Source: Enterovibrio nigricans DSM 22720 (GTDB lineage Bacteria > Pseudomonadota > Gammaproteobacteria > Enterobacterales > Vibrionaceae). From it: DNA of 49,775 bases. This document shows positions 1 to 8,685 of this stretch, one piece after another. Both the position numbers and the translations under genes were made by a program. A model generated the notes under the pieces. The model saw only the letters and a program-made list of their open reading frames with translations. It searched no databases and was not told the origin of the DNA. Within the stretch, counting starts at the first letter, position 1; each line of letters opens with the position of its first letter. The stretch lies in contig NZ_FUXU01000030.1 of assembly GCF_900167155.1 (NCBI RefSeq), positions 1 to 49,775 of the forward strand, written 5' to 3'.

Positions 1-340
1 CTATAGTGCGGAGAGCGTATTGATCACGAAAGAGTACTGTCCAATCTCTTTCCTACTCTCGTGCCTTTTGGCCACAGCGTATTAACCACTTCCGCTGATC
101 CTCGTATAACGCACCTTACATGGATTCACTTACGTTCATCATACCGACACCCTAGCACTTACCCGATTTGTGGTTATCAGGAGGAACGTCCTCTCACGAT
201 TCCATTCCCGTCCCATGATTTACTGGACTTCGTTACATTGTCGGATCCGCTGCTTTATTCAGGATCCTAGGGTCATCTGGTGATACAGATGGTTCACTCT
301 TATCGCGGTGAACAGCGCTTCATACGACTTCAGGTCGCAC
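1..340 (-). mobile_element. Group II intron, 5' part (domain I), cut by window edge
   Basis: Read on the minus strand, the element starts at 340 with GTGCGAC, the usual 5' end of bacterial group II introns (GUGYG), and continues as structured, purine-rich, stop-filled sequence resembling ribozyme domain I, for example the stretch CACAAATCGGGTAAGTGCTA. HscC homology on the plus strand stops exactly at 340/341, which fits precise insertion by retrohoming. The catalytic domains V/VI and any reverse transcriptase/maturase gene would lie left of the window. The intron is antisense to hscC, so splicing cannot repair the hscC message. No long reading frame here resembles a protein. The call rests on the 5' motif, the look of the sequence and the sharp junction; another non-coding insertion or an assembly join is possible. 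Confidence 0.68.
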
Positions 341-1786
341 GGAACAGAAAAGAGTTACCAACTTGGGAAACACCGTTTCTCACCGACAGAGCTTTGCGCA
401 CTGATTTTACGATCGCTAAAAGCCGATGCAGAGGCCTACCTTGGTGAACCCGTCCGTGAAGTGGTGATTTCCGTTCCTGCCTATTTCAGTGATCAACAGC
501 GAAAACAGGTTCACCACGCGGCTGAACTCGCTGATTTGATCGCCGTGCGGCTTATCAACGAACCCACAGCCGCGTGCCTTGCGTATAGCCTCCATGAGTC
601 TCACGAGCGACGCTTTCTTGTTTTTGACCTTGGCGGCGGCACGTTTGATGTCACTGTCGTCGAGCACGCTGACGGCTTTGTTGATGTACGCGCCTCCGCT
701 GGCGATAACCGATTGGGGGGCGAAGACTTCACCCATAATCTCGCCGATTTTGTCCTCGATAAAATCAGCAAAGACTTTATCGACATCACACTGGCAGACA
801 AAGCCAAAATTCTCAGAGCATGTGAAATAGCAAAGCGCGAAAATGCGCCAGAAATGCGAGTTTTCTTACCCGAACCCTTTTCCCGCAACGTCACCATAAC
901 GCAACACGAGCTTGATGACGTATGGAAAACATCACTGCTACGCCTGTCCCAACCTTTGCGCCAAGCACTCAGCGATGCACGAATTTCACCTCAGGATATT
1001 GATGAACTCATTTTCGTGGGCGGCGCGACGCGCTTACGTCAAGTACAGCAACTGGCAACGCGGCTCATCGGTCGCTTTGGTCAATCGTCACTCGATCCCG
1101 ACCTCGTTGTCGCGATGGGCGCAGCGACGCAAGCAGCCTGCCGCTTACGAGACGAAGCAGTTGAAGAAATTGTTCTTACTGATGTCAGCCCATTTAGCTT
1201 AGGCGTAGCCTCCAATCGTAATGGCCAAGTTGATGTATTCAGCCCCATCATCGAACGAAACACGGTCATTCCTACGTCTCGTGTAGAGCGCTACTACACG
1301 ACCACAGATCAGCAGAACAAAGTCCGTATTGCCGTGTATCAAGGTGAACGTTTTTGGGTAAGAGAGAACATCAAAATTGATGAATTCGAGATAGAAGTGC
1401 CGGAAAACAAAGCGGGAGATGAAGCCATTGATGTGCGATTCAGTTATGACATCAATGGGTTTCTTGAAGTCGATGTCACTGTCGTTTCCAGCCAAATTTC
1501 TACACAGAAAGTCATCGACAGAACCCCAGTTGGCATGAGTGACGATGACAAAAAGGCCAGCCGAGAACGTCTCGCAGGGCTGAAAGTTCATCCTCGCGAT
1601 AAACTGCCAAATATCGCATTATCTGAAAAACTCAATCGTCTCTATGAAGAAAAATTGGCCGACGAACGGTACATTGTGGAGCAACTGATTGTTCAATTTA
1701 CCCGAGCCTTGGACACCCAAGATGAGAGGACAATTCGAGATGTACGAAAAGAGGTGGACAGACAATTAAAAATTTGGGGATTTTAG
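341..1786 (+). pseudogene. hscC: HscC-type Hsp70 chaperone, 5' end lost
   Basis: The 481 or so residues present align along their whole length with HscC (Hsc62), an Hsp70 of about 556 residues. Visible are VVISVPAYFSD, RLINEPTAA, the phosphate-2 loop DLGGGTFDVT, GGEDFT, the adenosine motif FVGGATR, and the substrate-binding domain with SPIIERNT and FSYDINGFLEVDV. About 95 N-terminal residues are missing, including the phosphate-1 loop (IGIDLGTTNS type), so ATP hydrolysis should be lost. Homology begins at GTEKSYQLG, where family members read MGT/MGS, immediately next to the putative group II intron. The frame stays open upstream to a GTG at 308, but that is intron sequence. A DUF1266 gene and a DjlC-like J-protein, the kind of partners HscC has in E. 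coli, lie 3 kb downstream on the other strand. Confidence 0.88.
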
Positions 1787-2417
1787 TACTTCACGTGGAA
1801 AATGCCCCCAACAACGTGTCACCAGCCCTGTTACCTTGCAAATCATCAATTTCCTGCAAGACGTAAAACGCGTCTGTTTTGCTAACACAAGTTTAAAACA
1901 CCCAAAGAAATACAAACAGCGATTGTAATGAGAGTGAGAATAACGAAAACTTTTAACTTTCTTACCTATAAATGACCTTTCAATGCGTGCTTATCCAAGA
2001 GGACTTGGGCTACGCTCTATATCCGAAACAACCTAAAGATGTCTGAATTCAGAAGGTGTTAGTACATTCTAATGTAATTAACAAAAATGACGTCGAGGCA
2101 AATTCCCGTCGGAAATGGCCTTTCTTTTTTAGGGGTATTTAACGAATAAATCAGCGTTCAACCGCAATGCCTTAGGGTACAAAGTTAAACACTATGCTGT
2201 CGATCGGTACCTTTTTATAAAGAGATCACTGCACCGACAATTCACGGTACAGACAACCCGTTGTACAGACAAAGGGGCCTCGTTTTTAACGTCATTTAAT
2301 CTCGCTGGCCAAGTCATATTTAGGTCGTTTGGATAAAACCGACAATTACTCATGCCGGTTTTTAATTCTCTATATTGCGCGTTCCAATATTTATTAATTA
2401 AAGGAATAGTTCACGTT
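1787..2417. other. 631-bp intergenic region upstream of tpx
   Basis: No convincing reading frame is seen on either strand. It is AT-rich and contains two short direct repeats (GGTACAGACAAC near 2244, TGTACAGACAAA near 2261) and a hairpin close to tpx. It presumably holds the tpx promoter. I found no clear OxyR-type site. Part of the sequence could be remnant DNA from the disturbed hscC side. Confidence 0.5.
2335..2362 (+). promoter_or_regulatory. Hairpin in the tpx leader
   Basis: AAAACCG (2335-2341) can pair with CGGTTTT (2356-2362), with a 14-nt loop and further T residues after it. It lies 55 nt before the tpx ATG. It could be a weak terminator of an upstream transcript, an attenuator, or chance. 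The long loop makes it weak. Confidence 0.3.
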
Positions 2418-2918
2418 ATGACTAAAGTAATTTTTCAAGGCAACGCTATTACACTTGCTGGCTCTTTTCCTCAAGTAGGAACACAAGCACCCGAATTCAC
2501 ATTATGTGGTGCAGATCTTTCTGATGTTGTACTGACATCACTGCGAGGTAAGCGAGTCGTACTAAACATCTTCCCAAGCATTGACACGCCTGTGTGTGCA
2601 CTTGGCGTAAAGGCATTCAACGAAAGAGCTGCAAATTCACAAAATACCGTCGTACTGTGTATTTCTGCCGATTTGCCGTTTGCTACGGCACGTTTTTGCG
2701 CAGCTGAAGGTATTGAAAACGTAGCAACTGCATCGTTTTTCCGTGCTCCAGAATTTGCTGAATTATACGGCGTTAAATTAGCGGAAGGCCCACTAACAGG
2801 ACTCGCAGCGCGCGCTGTTATTGTTATTAACGAAGAGGGACTCGTTACTCATGCAGAACTTGTTTCTGAAATAACAAATGAACCAAATTACGATGCAGCG
2901 ATGACCACTCTGGGGTAA
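2418..2918 (+). CDS. tpx: Thiol peroxidase Tpx
   Basis: This is a 166-residue atypical 2-Cys peroxiredoxin that reduces H2O2 and alkyl or lipid hydroperoxides in the cytoplasm (as in E. coli), using thioredoxin. The peroxidatic cysteine is Cys60 in SIDTPVC, and the resolving cysteine is Cys94 in ATARFCAAEG, both in the usual Tpx places; Cys30 and Cys81 are extra. The length equals the family norm. The ATG at 2418 was chosen because AAAGGA lies upstream and the protein then starts MTKVIFQGN, like Tpx; an in-frame start at 2352 would add residues without family support. Only six bases separate it from the next gene, an exported paralogue, so the two are probably co-transcribed. Confidence 0.95.
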   Translation: MTKVIFQGNAITLAGSFPQVGTQAPEFTLCGADLSDVVLTSLRGKRVVLNIFPSIDTPVCALGVKAFNERAANSQNTVVLCISADLPFATARFCAAEGIENVATASFFRAPEFAELYGVKLAEGPLTGLAARAVIVINEEGLVTHAELVSEITNEPNYDAAMTTLG

Positions 2919-2924
2919 ATAATA

Positions 2925-3533
2925 ATGAGAAACACCATATTTCTAACAACCTTACTTTTGTCTAGCAACGCTGTAGCTGAATTCTCAACGACCGAAGCAA
3001 CCGCTCCTTTCGGCGAACAACAAGTTGTTACTCTGGAAGAGACAAATACCTTTAATTTGTCAGGTTCAGCGATCAAAGTTGGTGATTACATGCCATCCGC
3101 GCATTTGATGACGTCGGATCTTAAGCCTTTTGACACCAGTGCAGAAGATGATCAAGTAAAGATTTACAGTGTACTCACCTCCGTTGATACCCCAGTATGC
3201 GTACAGCAAGCGATTGATTTATCCAAGCATATCGCTTCACGTAAAGCAGACCTTAAAGGTATCGCGTTTTACGCAATTAGCGCTGATACCCCATTCGCCC
3301 AGCAGCGCTTTATCAAGCAACATGAAATGAATGACATTGTTTATTTGTCTGATTCTTCAAAGCATCAGTTCGGCTTGAAAACAGGGTCTCATATTGAGGA
3401 ACTAGGCTTACTAACACGCAGCATTATTGTGACCGACAAAAATAACAAGATTGTCTACACACAACGTGTGCCCGAGCTAACAACCATTCCAGATTTAGAG
3501 CGTGCGATTTCAGTCGCGCAGGAAAATCTATAG
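2925..3533 (+). CDS. Exported Tpx-like peroxiredoxin lacking the resolving cysteine
   Basis: This 202-residue protein has an N-terminal signal-like segment (residues 1-18, MRNTIFLTTLLLSSNAVA) and then a Tpx fold. The peroxidatic motif SVDTPVC is kept, with Cys92 as the only cysteine. Where cytoplasmic Tpx has its resolving cysteine (ARFCAAEG) this protein has QRFIKQHE, with Ile130 in its place. It would therefore work, if at all, as a 1-Cys peroxidase in the periplasm, resolved by a partner thiol. It lies six bases after tpx and looks like a duplicated, exported copy. The family assignment is secure; the location is inferred from the signal sequence, and the activity is not known. Confidence 0.85.
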   Translation: MRNTIFLTTLLLSSNAVAEFSTTEATAPFGEQQVVTLEETNTFNLSGSAIKVGDYMPSAHLMTSDLKPFDTSAEDDQVKIYSVLTSVDTPVCVQQAIDLSKHIASRKADLKGIAFYAISADTPFAQQRFIKQHEMNDIVYLSDSSKHQFGLKTGSHIEELGLLTRSIIVTDKNNKIVYTQRVPELTTIPDLERAISVAQENL

Positions 3534-3581
3534 TGCTTGGGACAATGGCATAACCCCGAGACTATTCGGGGACTTTAGAAT

Positions 3582-3613
3582 AAACCACCTACGTCTATAG
3601 GTGGTTTCATTTA
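3582..3613 (+). terminator. Terminator after the tpx pair
   Basis: Stem AAACCACCT (3582-3590) / AGGTGGTTT (3599-3607) with an 8-nt loop, followed by CATTTATT. A second perfect hairpin, CCCCGA/TCGGGG (3554-3571), lies just before it without a T-tract. Confidence 0.75.
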
Positions 3614-3751
3614 TTCCCACTGAGAATCGAAGAGAAATCCCGTTACAGACTGGTACAAAGCTGGGATAATACGCAACCTAAAGCCCACGTAGATAAAGCA
3701 CTCTGCTTTCTATGATGGTACTAAGCAATACTCAAATCATCAGGATTTTTT

Positions 3752-4351
3752 ATGCGCGCCTTTGTACTTCGAGCACGTTCAGCACCGACTAACAGCCAGC
3801 AACTGTTAGCCTCCGTGGGCCAAGAAGCCCACACTGAAATTTTGGCTCATACCTTAATGAATTCAATCTTCGTTGCTCAATCCCACCGCGACGACGTCAT
3901 TGTTTATTTGGTTCTCGAAAGCGCGCAAGATTACTCTCGCACGATTTGCTTTAAACTTAATGAGATCAGCGATTTCAACGGCTTTCATGAGCAAGCATTG
4001 CTAGGTAAAGTTGCAAAAGCGCTGGATGCATCGGTTGGCATGACGAAAGAACAAATGCGACAGGTTGAACCTGGAATCACGGTTCAAACGATGAGCTTTG
4101 AAAGGCTTTTGCAGGATCTGGTTGAAGATTATCAAGTCTATATGATGGATAAGAAAGGCACGCCAATTCGTGAAGAAGAGTTCAAAGGCGATGTTTGTTT
4201 TCTCTTGACTGACCACATCCCTATGCCAAAGAAAACCTTTAACAGCATGAAACGCATGGGTGTGAAGAAGATAAGCTTGGGGCCAAAAATGCTCTTCGCT
4301 TCGCAATGTGTTGTCATCATTCAAAACGAGTTGGATCTTCAGCTCTCGTAG
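3752..4351 (+). CDS. TrmY-like tRNA pseudouridine methyltransferase (DUF358, SPOUT)
   Basis: This 199-residue protein belongs to the TrmY/DUF358 SPOUT family. Archaeal TrmY methylates N1 of pseudouridine-54 in tRNA using S-adenosylmethionine. Family features seen are the N-terminal MRAFVLRARSAPT, EILAHTLMNSIFVAQSHR, and the C-terminal knot segment with FLLTDHIPMPKKTFNS, ISLGPKMLFASQC and the ending IIQNELDLQL. The start ATG follows AGGATTTTTT. It is a single gene, bounded by the terminators at 3582-3613 and 4355-4386. In bacteria such homologues are known mainly in Vibrio relatives, and their substrate is less certain than that of the archaeal enzyme. Confidence 0.85.
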   Translation: MRAFVLRARSAPTNSQQLLASVGQEAHTEILAHTLMNSIFVAQSHRDDVIVYLVLESAQDYSRTICFKLNEISDFNGFHEQALLGKVAKALDASVGMTKEQMRQVEPGITVQTMSFERLLQDLVEDYQVYMMDKKGTPIREEEFKGDVCFLLTDHIPMPKKTFNSMKRMGVKKISLGPKMLFASQCVVIIQNELDLQLS

Positions 4352-4354
4352 ACA

Positions 4355-4386
4355 AAGAAAACCCAAACGAATGTTTGGGTTTTCTT
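4355..4386. terminator. Bidirectional terminator
   Basis: A perfect 14-bp stem AAGAAAACCCAAAC / GTTTGGGTTTTCTT with loop GAAT. The T-rich arm on each strand serves both the plus-strand trmY-like gene and the minus-strand gene ending at 4387. Confidence 0.9.
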
Positions 4387-4803
4387 TTAATCAGACACCT
4401 GAGATTGTTGTGCTAACTCTTGAACTTTCGCGATCAACATTTCAGGGTTTGAATAGGCGTAGTAATTGACAACGACGCTGTCTGTCGCCGACTTAATGAC
4501 AACCGAAAACTCACTCGGCTTCGTTTCAACCACATCTTGCCAATGAATCAACGCCTCACCTTTCGCTATATAGCTGTCAGTCACTTTCGTTCGGTATGAG
4601 TCAAACACCCAAAAGACCGATATAAACAAAGCCACCGCTGCCATCACCGCGTACATCAACGTCATCAGAACACCGTGTGCTTCATCAGACAAAATAAGCT
4701 TGATATTCAGGATACAAAACGACAACCCTAGCACCAAAATAATCAGGGCCAGCGGTTTGTTCAATTCAGCGTAATTTTGGTTGTCTGTGGGGCTTACTGT
4801 CAT
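4387..4803 (-). CDS. Small two-helix membrane protein of the J-protein operon
   Basis: A 138-residue protein I do not recognise. Two hydrophobic helices (LALIILVLGLSFCILNIKLI and a second around MYAVMAAVALFISVFWVF) are followed by a soluble C-terminal region of about 75 residues rich in beta-type sequence. The start at 4803 was chosen because AAAGGTGG lies eight bases upstream; an earlier ATG at 4839 would overlap the preceding gene. It is the last gene of a three-gene minus-strand set after a DUF1266 gene and a DjlC-like J-protein, 19 bases behind the latter, so it may be an accessory of that membrane co-chaperone system. No function can be assigned from sequence. Confidence 0.75.
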   Translation of the reverse strand: MTVSPTDNQNYAELNKPLALIILVLGLSFCILNIKLILSDEAHGVLMTLMYAVMAAVALFISVFWVFDSYRTKVTDSYIAKGEALIHWQDVVETKPSEFSVVIKSATDSVVVNYYAYSNPEMLIAKVQELAQQSQVSD

Positions 4804-4822
4804 CGCACCACCTTTGATTGAT

Positions 4823-7606
4823 TTACTTTTTAAACCCAAGCACCTTGCGCATGTTTACCGTTCGCGTCGCCACTACACTTCTGTTCCATCCCCCTTTGGC
4901 GTACAAAGGCGAAAGATGTGAAACAGTATAGAAATGCGCAAACACGTTTACCAACGCAAGAAATGGGGACTTAAAAAGTAAAGCAGCAAAACAGGTAAAT
5001 AGCGAATAACCTATATACTTATTTTTGTTTGATTTTTCGAGAATCGGCTGCGATAACCGCCATACAAGTAAACCTTGTATTAGTGTCATAAAAACTGCTG
5101 CACCGATCACAGATTCAGTATCGAAAGACGATGACGTCAGGACTGACATGGGAAACACAAAAAACCAAACCAGCACCATAGCTATCGACATAAATGTCAG
5201 TTGTTTCCGACTGTAGGTTGATGCATGTTCCCCTTTTTTTTCAATATCTTGATCTAATTTTCTTCGGTACATGTTTTCTAGCTGTAACACCGCAATATCG
5301 GTAATATCTTGCTGCAACGGCGTCTGCATCGCTCTTCGATTTGACAATTCTTTAAGCGGCAATAAATTGTACCCTGCCCCGTTCAGACCCAAATGCAGTT
5401 GAGTCAACAGCAACGACATAGGGTAATGAAAACACTTCGCCTCCTCGATGGGATCAACTTCTTCAATTTGGCTTGGCAGACTGAACCATTCTTTATTCGT
5501 CGTTAACATCGCATGCAAAAACTCGGGTTTAGCGTACTCATAGCTTTCTTTTACCCAGTCATTTTCTTCTCGAACGGTAAGTAAGCTTTGTTGTTGCCAA
5601 TCAACAACCGCTTGAAGATGAGGGCTATCGCTCGACACAGCCGCAACCAAATTCCAAAGTACGACTGCCTCATCAAAACTGTCATTTGTTAACAGTCTCG
5701 ACAATGCCATGATGGCGAGCAAATCCCCGTTCTTACCCTTTTCAATAAGCGATGCACGCTCTTCGTCTTCTAGCACGGTTACCTGTCGATCAACGATGAG
5801 ACGAAAAACAAACTGCTCCGGATAGCGATTCAGCTGTTGAACGGCATCGGGAAGGTAAACGTCCGGTTGTTTCGCAAAGGGTAGCAAGAGACCGATCTCA
5901 AGCTCCTTTTGAGCGTCTGGGAGAGCGCTCAACTCACTTATAATGTCCCGTTTATCGGCTCCCCCCGTTGCTAAATGCGAATAAAACCATAGTGCCCAAT
6001 CAAACACGCCTTCAAAAGGTGCATCAGCCCAGCAACTGGATAAACAAACGTCGCGATTGATGGCACGATAGAAGCACAAGGCATCCGCATAATGCGGGGA
6101 AAACGAACGGTCACGGAATTCCTCAAATACAATAACCTGGGCCTCTTCCAACTGCCTAAACCAGCTATCAGGTAGAAGTGGATGGCGACGAATGCTTTCT
6201 AGCCAGTCTGGTTTAGACATCGAAGATAACTCTTCATAACTCAAAGGCTCCACACTGAACATTGCATCACTTTCATACGCAGAAAGCTTTGCCTGTAACG
6301 TGTCGCAGCCCTTTGCTTTGCTCAGTGCATCACTTACCCACTGTTCTGCCAGCAGCATCAATGTTTGTCGGTTGCCTGATTCAAATTGTTGAGCAGAGTG
6401 CAGCGCATTTTTAATTTGTTTTAACCACGCCCAACTCCCTGAATGTCCCGCCCACAATGCGCCACCAATTAACTGCCAGAATTCAGATAGCCCCACTAAA
6501 TCGAGTCGATGGTTAATACTCCCATCATCTTGATCTAACAGCTGTCCATGCAACCAATTAAATAATCGCCATTCCGCAGAATTATCACTTTTAATCAATA
6601 GCCTACGTTCAGCTCGCCAATAAACAGCAGGAAGAGGCATCCAGTTTTGACGTAGAAATGCAGCGCAGACGGGCAGCAAACTGTCGTCACCGACCGTGCT
6701 GCGAAAAAGCAAATCTGCCACTTCGGGAAACGCGTTTAACGCCAGTAAACGGGTTGTGATAACACTGACCAGATCCGCCCTGTCAAACAAAAACGCCACA
6801 TCAACCATAATTTCCCATTGCTGCAGCGAAAGTGATGAGGCTGAACGTTGGCACAGTTCATCAAGCCCCGAATTGAGCACAGAATCAGACGTTAATCCGC
6901 ACGCAACAGCACATCTGAGCAATATAAACTGGGTTTCAATTCGGTGGCCGTGTAACGCAACAATTGGCTGGCTAAACAAATAATCAATCGCTTCTGGCTG
7001 ACCAATACTCAACGCAACTTCTAGGGGGCGTGAAAAACCGAGAATCGCCCGTTGTTCAGCATGGCTTAACCATTGAAGCTCTCCTAGCGGAATAAGAAAC
7101 GGTTGTTTTTGCCAATCATCAATAAACTCGCCGAGTTCTTGCTGCTCTTCTGTGCCACGCAAATAAGACTGCCAACCAAGTCGTTCCCAAAAGACATGCA
7201 CGATGGGTGGTGGCAACCAACGATTTGCCATCACTGCTTTCAATACATACAGGGAAATTTCTTCTTGTTGGCTAATAGAAAGCATCATCACTGATTCGGC
7301 CCATTGTTGCCAAATGCTCAGATTCATTCTATTTTCTGCGCTTGCCAGAATCATATCAAACTGCGCGATTTCAGACAGTTCTGACGTTTGTCTAACATCA
7401 CTCGACGCGAGAGGAACATGTGTCTCCGAATCGGATTCGAGTCGAGACGAGATATGCGTCAATGCTTCTTCGTAGGCACGTCTCACACGCTGGAAGCCGT
7501 CAGGGTCCTCTTCTGGATGATGGAGGCGAACCTGTTTCCGATACGCTTTTTTTATCAGCGCATCGTCCAGCGTTTCATCAATTCCAAGGATTTCCCATAT
7601 TGTCAT
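4823..7606 (-). CDS. DjlC-like membrane J-domain protein
   Basis: A 927-residue protein with an N-terminal J-domain (residues 1-50: IWEILGIDETLDDALIKKAY), a long helical middle region (about 50-790) without a motif I can name, and a C-terminal membrane region with several hydrophobic helices (about 803-893). The canonical J-domain HPD tripeptide reads HPE here (residues 30-32, LHHPEEDP). In E. coli the C-terminally anchored J-proteins DjlB/DjlC work with the Hsp70 HscC, and a broken hscC sits at the left of this window, so this is its likely partner. The ATG at 7606 is used because it overlaps the upstream stop as TAATG (translational coupling) and starts exactly at the J-domain. It is roughly twice as long as E. 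coli DjlC as I remember it. Confidence 0.83.
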   Translation of the reverse strand: MTIWEILGIDETLDDALIKKAYRKQVRLHHPEEDPDGFQRVRRAYEEALTHISSRLESDSETHVPLASSDVRQTSELSEIAQFDMILASAENRMNLSIWQQWAESVMMLSISQQEEISLYVLKAVMANRWLPPPIVHVFWERLGWQSYLRGTEEQQELGEFIDDWQKQPFLIPLGELQWLSHAEQRAILGFSRPLEVALSIGQPEAIDYLFSQPIVALHGHRIETQFILLRCAVACGLTSDSVLNSGLDELCQRSASSLSLQQWEIMVDVAFLFDRADLVSVITTRLLALNAFPEVADLLFRSTVGDDSLLPVCAAFLRQNWMPLPAVYWRAERRLLIKSDNSAEWRLFNWLHGQLLDQDDGSINHRLDLVGLSEFWQLIGGALWAGHSGSWAWLKQIKNALHSAQQFESGNRQTLMLLAEQWVSDALSKAKGCDTLQAKLSAYESDAMFSVEPLSYEELSSMSKPDWLESIRRHPLLPDSWFRQLEEAQVIVFEEFRDRSFSPHYADALCFYRAINRDVCLSSCWADAPFEGVFDWALWFYSHLATGGADKRDIISELSALPDAQKELEIGLLLPFAKQPDVYLPDAVQQLNRYPEQFVFRLIVDRQVTVLEDEERASLIEKGKNGDLLAIMALSRLLTNDSFDEAVVLWNLVAAVSSDSPHLQAVVDWQQQSLLTVREENDWVKESYEYAKPEFLHAMLTTNKEWFSLPSQIEEVDPIEEAKCFHYPMSLLLTQLHLGLNGAGYNLLPLKELSNRRAMQTPLQQDITDIAVLQLENMYRRKLDQDIEKKGEHASTYSRKQLTFMSIAMVLVWFFVFPMSVLTSSSFDTESVIGAAVFMTLIQGLLVWRLSQPILEKSNKNKYIGYSLFTCFAALLFKSPFLALVNVFAHFYTVSHLSPLYAKGGWNRSVVATRTVNMRKVLGFKK

Positions 7607-8379
7607 TATTTGACCTCGGGTTCTTCGTTTAAAATGGCTATCAGTGACTCCGGTGCATCCAATTCGGGTAATGGCACTCCCCAGTCTAGCCAATGAATCG
7701 GGCAGTCTTTGTCATTTTCAATATCCTCGAAAAAGCGACTGAAACTGACGTGGAAACCATCATTGAGGAGGTAGGGCACATTCACCAAATCATCATCTTC
7801 ATCGTGAATATAGTCCCAATAGTTTCTACCAAAAATGAAGCTATGCAGGTATTCTGACCACCCCGCAAATCGATGACGAATCTGCTTGCTTAAAAAATTC
7901 AGCAAAAACGCACATTCCTCCTGAGTCACTTTGCCCAAGCAAAAGCCCGCGCGAACAAAAAACCCTGCTCGGCTATAGTCCCACGCCAGAAAACCAAATT
8001 TACCTGAATGTCGGTATGTCGCATCAAGATATCGCATTTCCGCTTTCGCGACTTCACTGTGAACGGCGTGGATCCTTTCCTCCCACTCTTTGCCTGTCAT
8101 GCAAGCACGTCTGCCAAATTCATTGCGCCAAATGTCACCATGAACCTCCCCCATTGCGAGCCGATGGATCATTTCATGCCATTCTCTACGCGTCGAAATC
8201 CCCCACCATTCAACAAAACTTTTCTCCCAATCACTCACGTCTTCAACCTGACGTCTGAGTTCAGGGAGTAAATAATCAAAATCTTGGCGGTTATAACTGA
8301 TCTGCGGAGCGGCGATGGCCAGCCACCATTGGCAATGAGGTTGTCGAGGATCTAATGCATATCGATGAGAGGAAGGCAT
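7606..8379 (-). CDS. DUF1266 protein (YbeU/YbeR-like)
   Basis: This 257-residue soluble protein matches DUF1266, the family of E. coli YbeU/YbeR, which lie beside hscC and the djl genes. Motifs seen are WWGISTRREWHEMIHRL near residue 60, the conserved FLAWDYSRAGFFVRAGFCLG and, further on, WSEYLHSFIFGRNYW. The biochemical role of DUF1266 is unknown. Its stop codon overlaps the start of the J-protein gene (TAATG), so the two are coupled. Finding DUF1266, a J-protein and hscC within 8 kb supports an HscC co-chaperone locus rearranged relative to E. coli. Confidence 0.82.
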   Translation of the reverse strand: MPSSHRYALDPRQPHCQWWLAIAAPQISYNRQDFDYLLPELRRQVEDVSDWEKSFVEWWGISTRREWHEMIHRLAMGEVHGDIWRNEFGRRACMTGKEWEERIHAVHSEVAKAEMRYLDATYRHSGKFGFLAWDYSRAGFFVRAGFCLGKVTQEECAFLLNFLSKQIRHRFAGWSEYLHSFIFGRNYWDYIHDEDDDLVNVPYLLNDGFHVSFSRFFEDIENDKDCPIHWLDWGVPLPELDAPESLIAILNEEPEVK

Positions 8380-8519
8380 CTAAATTACCCAGCTATAAAC
8401 TCAGTATGTAGCCATTAAGTTTACTTGGGCACTTATGAAAGGTACATGCAGAGCCCGTCAGCATGTTTAAAAATTGGCGATTGATCAGCAGAGGAATCTG
8501 CTCTTTCCCTGCACATGTG

Positions 8520-8587
8520 CCAGTAGCCAGTAGCCAGTAGACAGTAGCCAGTAGCCAGTAGCCAGTAGCCAGTAGCCAGTAGCCAGT
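8520..8587. repeat. Tandem heptamer repeat (CCAGTAG)n
   Basis: Nine consecutive 7-bp units CCAGTAG from 8520 to 8582, the fourth being ACAGTAG, followed by a partial unit CCAGT. It is non-coding and lies upstream of the DUF1266/J-protein operon and downstream of the DUF218 gene. Such arrays change copy number by replication slippage. Confidence 0.95.
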
Positions 8588-8610
8588 GAGTATTATTCAG
8601 TTATCAGAAT

Positions 8611-8641
8611 AGCGGCCAACCGGAGCATCCAATTGGCCGCT
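8611..8641. terminator. Inverted repeat, possible terminator
   Basis: AGCGGCCAA (8611-8619) pairs perfectly with TTGGCCGCT (8633-8641), loop 13 nt. It is placed after the minus-strand DUF218 gene ending at 8686, but there is no good T-tract on that strand. Confidence 0.45.
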
Positions 8642-8685
8642 TTCCCGACGACATCACGCGGTACAGATACACGTTAAGCAAGCAT

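Larger units (their letters stand above)
8380..8685. other. 306-bp intergenic region with a heptamer repeat and a hairpin
   Basis: It lies between two minus-strand genes and contains a perfect-to-near-perfect heptamer array (8520-8587) and an inverted repeat (8611-8641), listed separately. No reading frame is supported. Confidence 0.6.

Noticed and set aside
61-270. A 69-codon open frame on the plus strand at the left edge
   Set aside because: It matches no family and lies in sequence that reads as group II intron domain I on the other strand.
8520-8587. Heptamer array as a CRISPR array
   Set aside because: Units are 7 bp with no spacers; no cas genes nearby. It is a simple tandem repeat.
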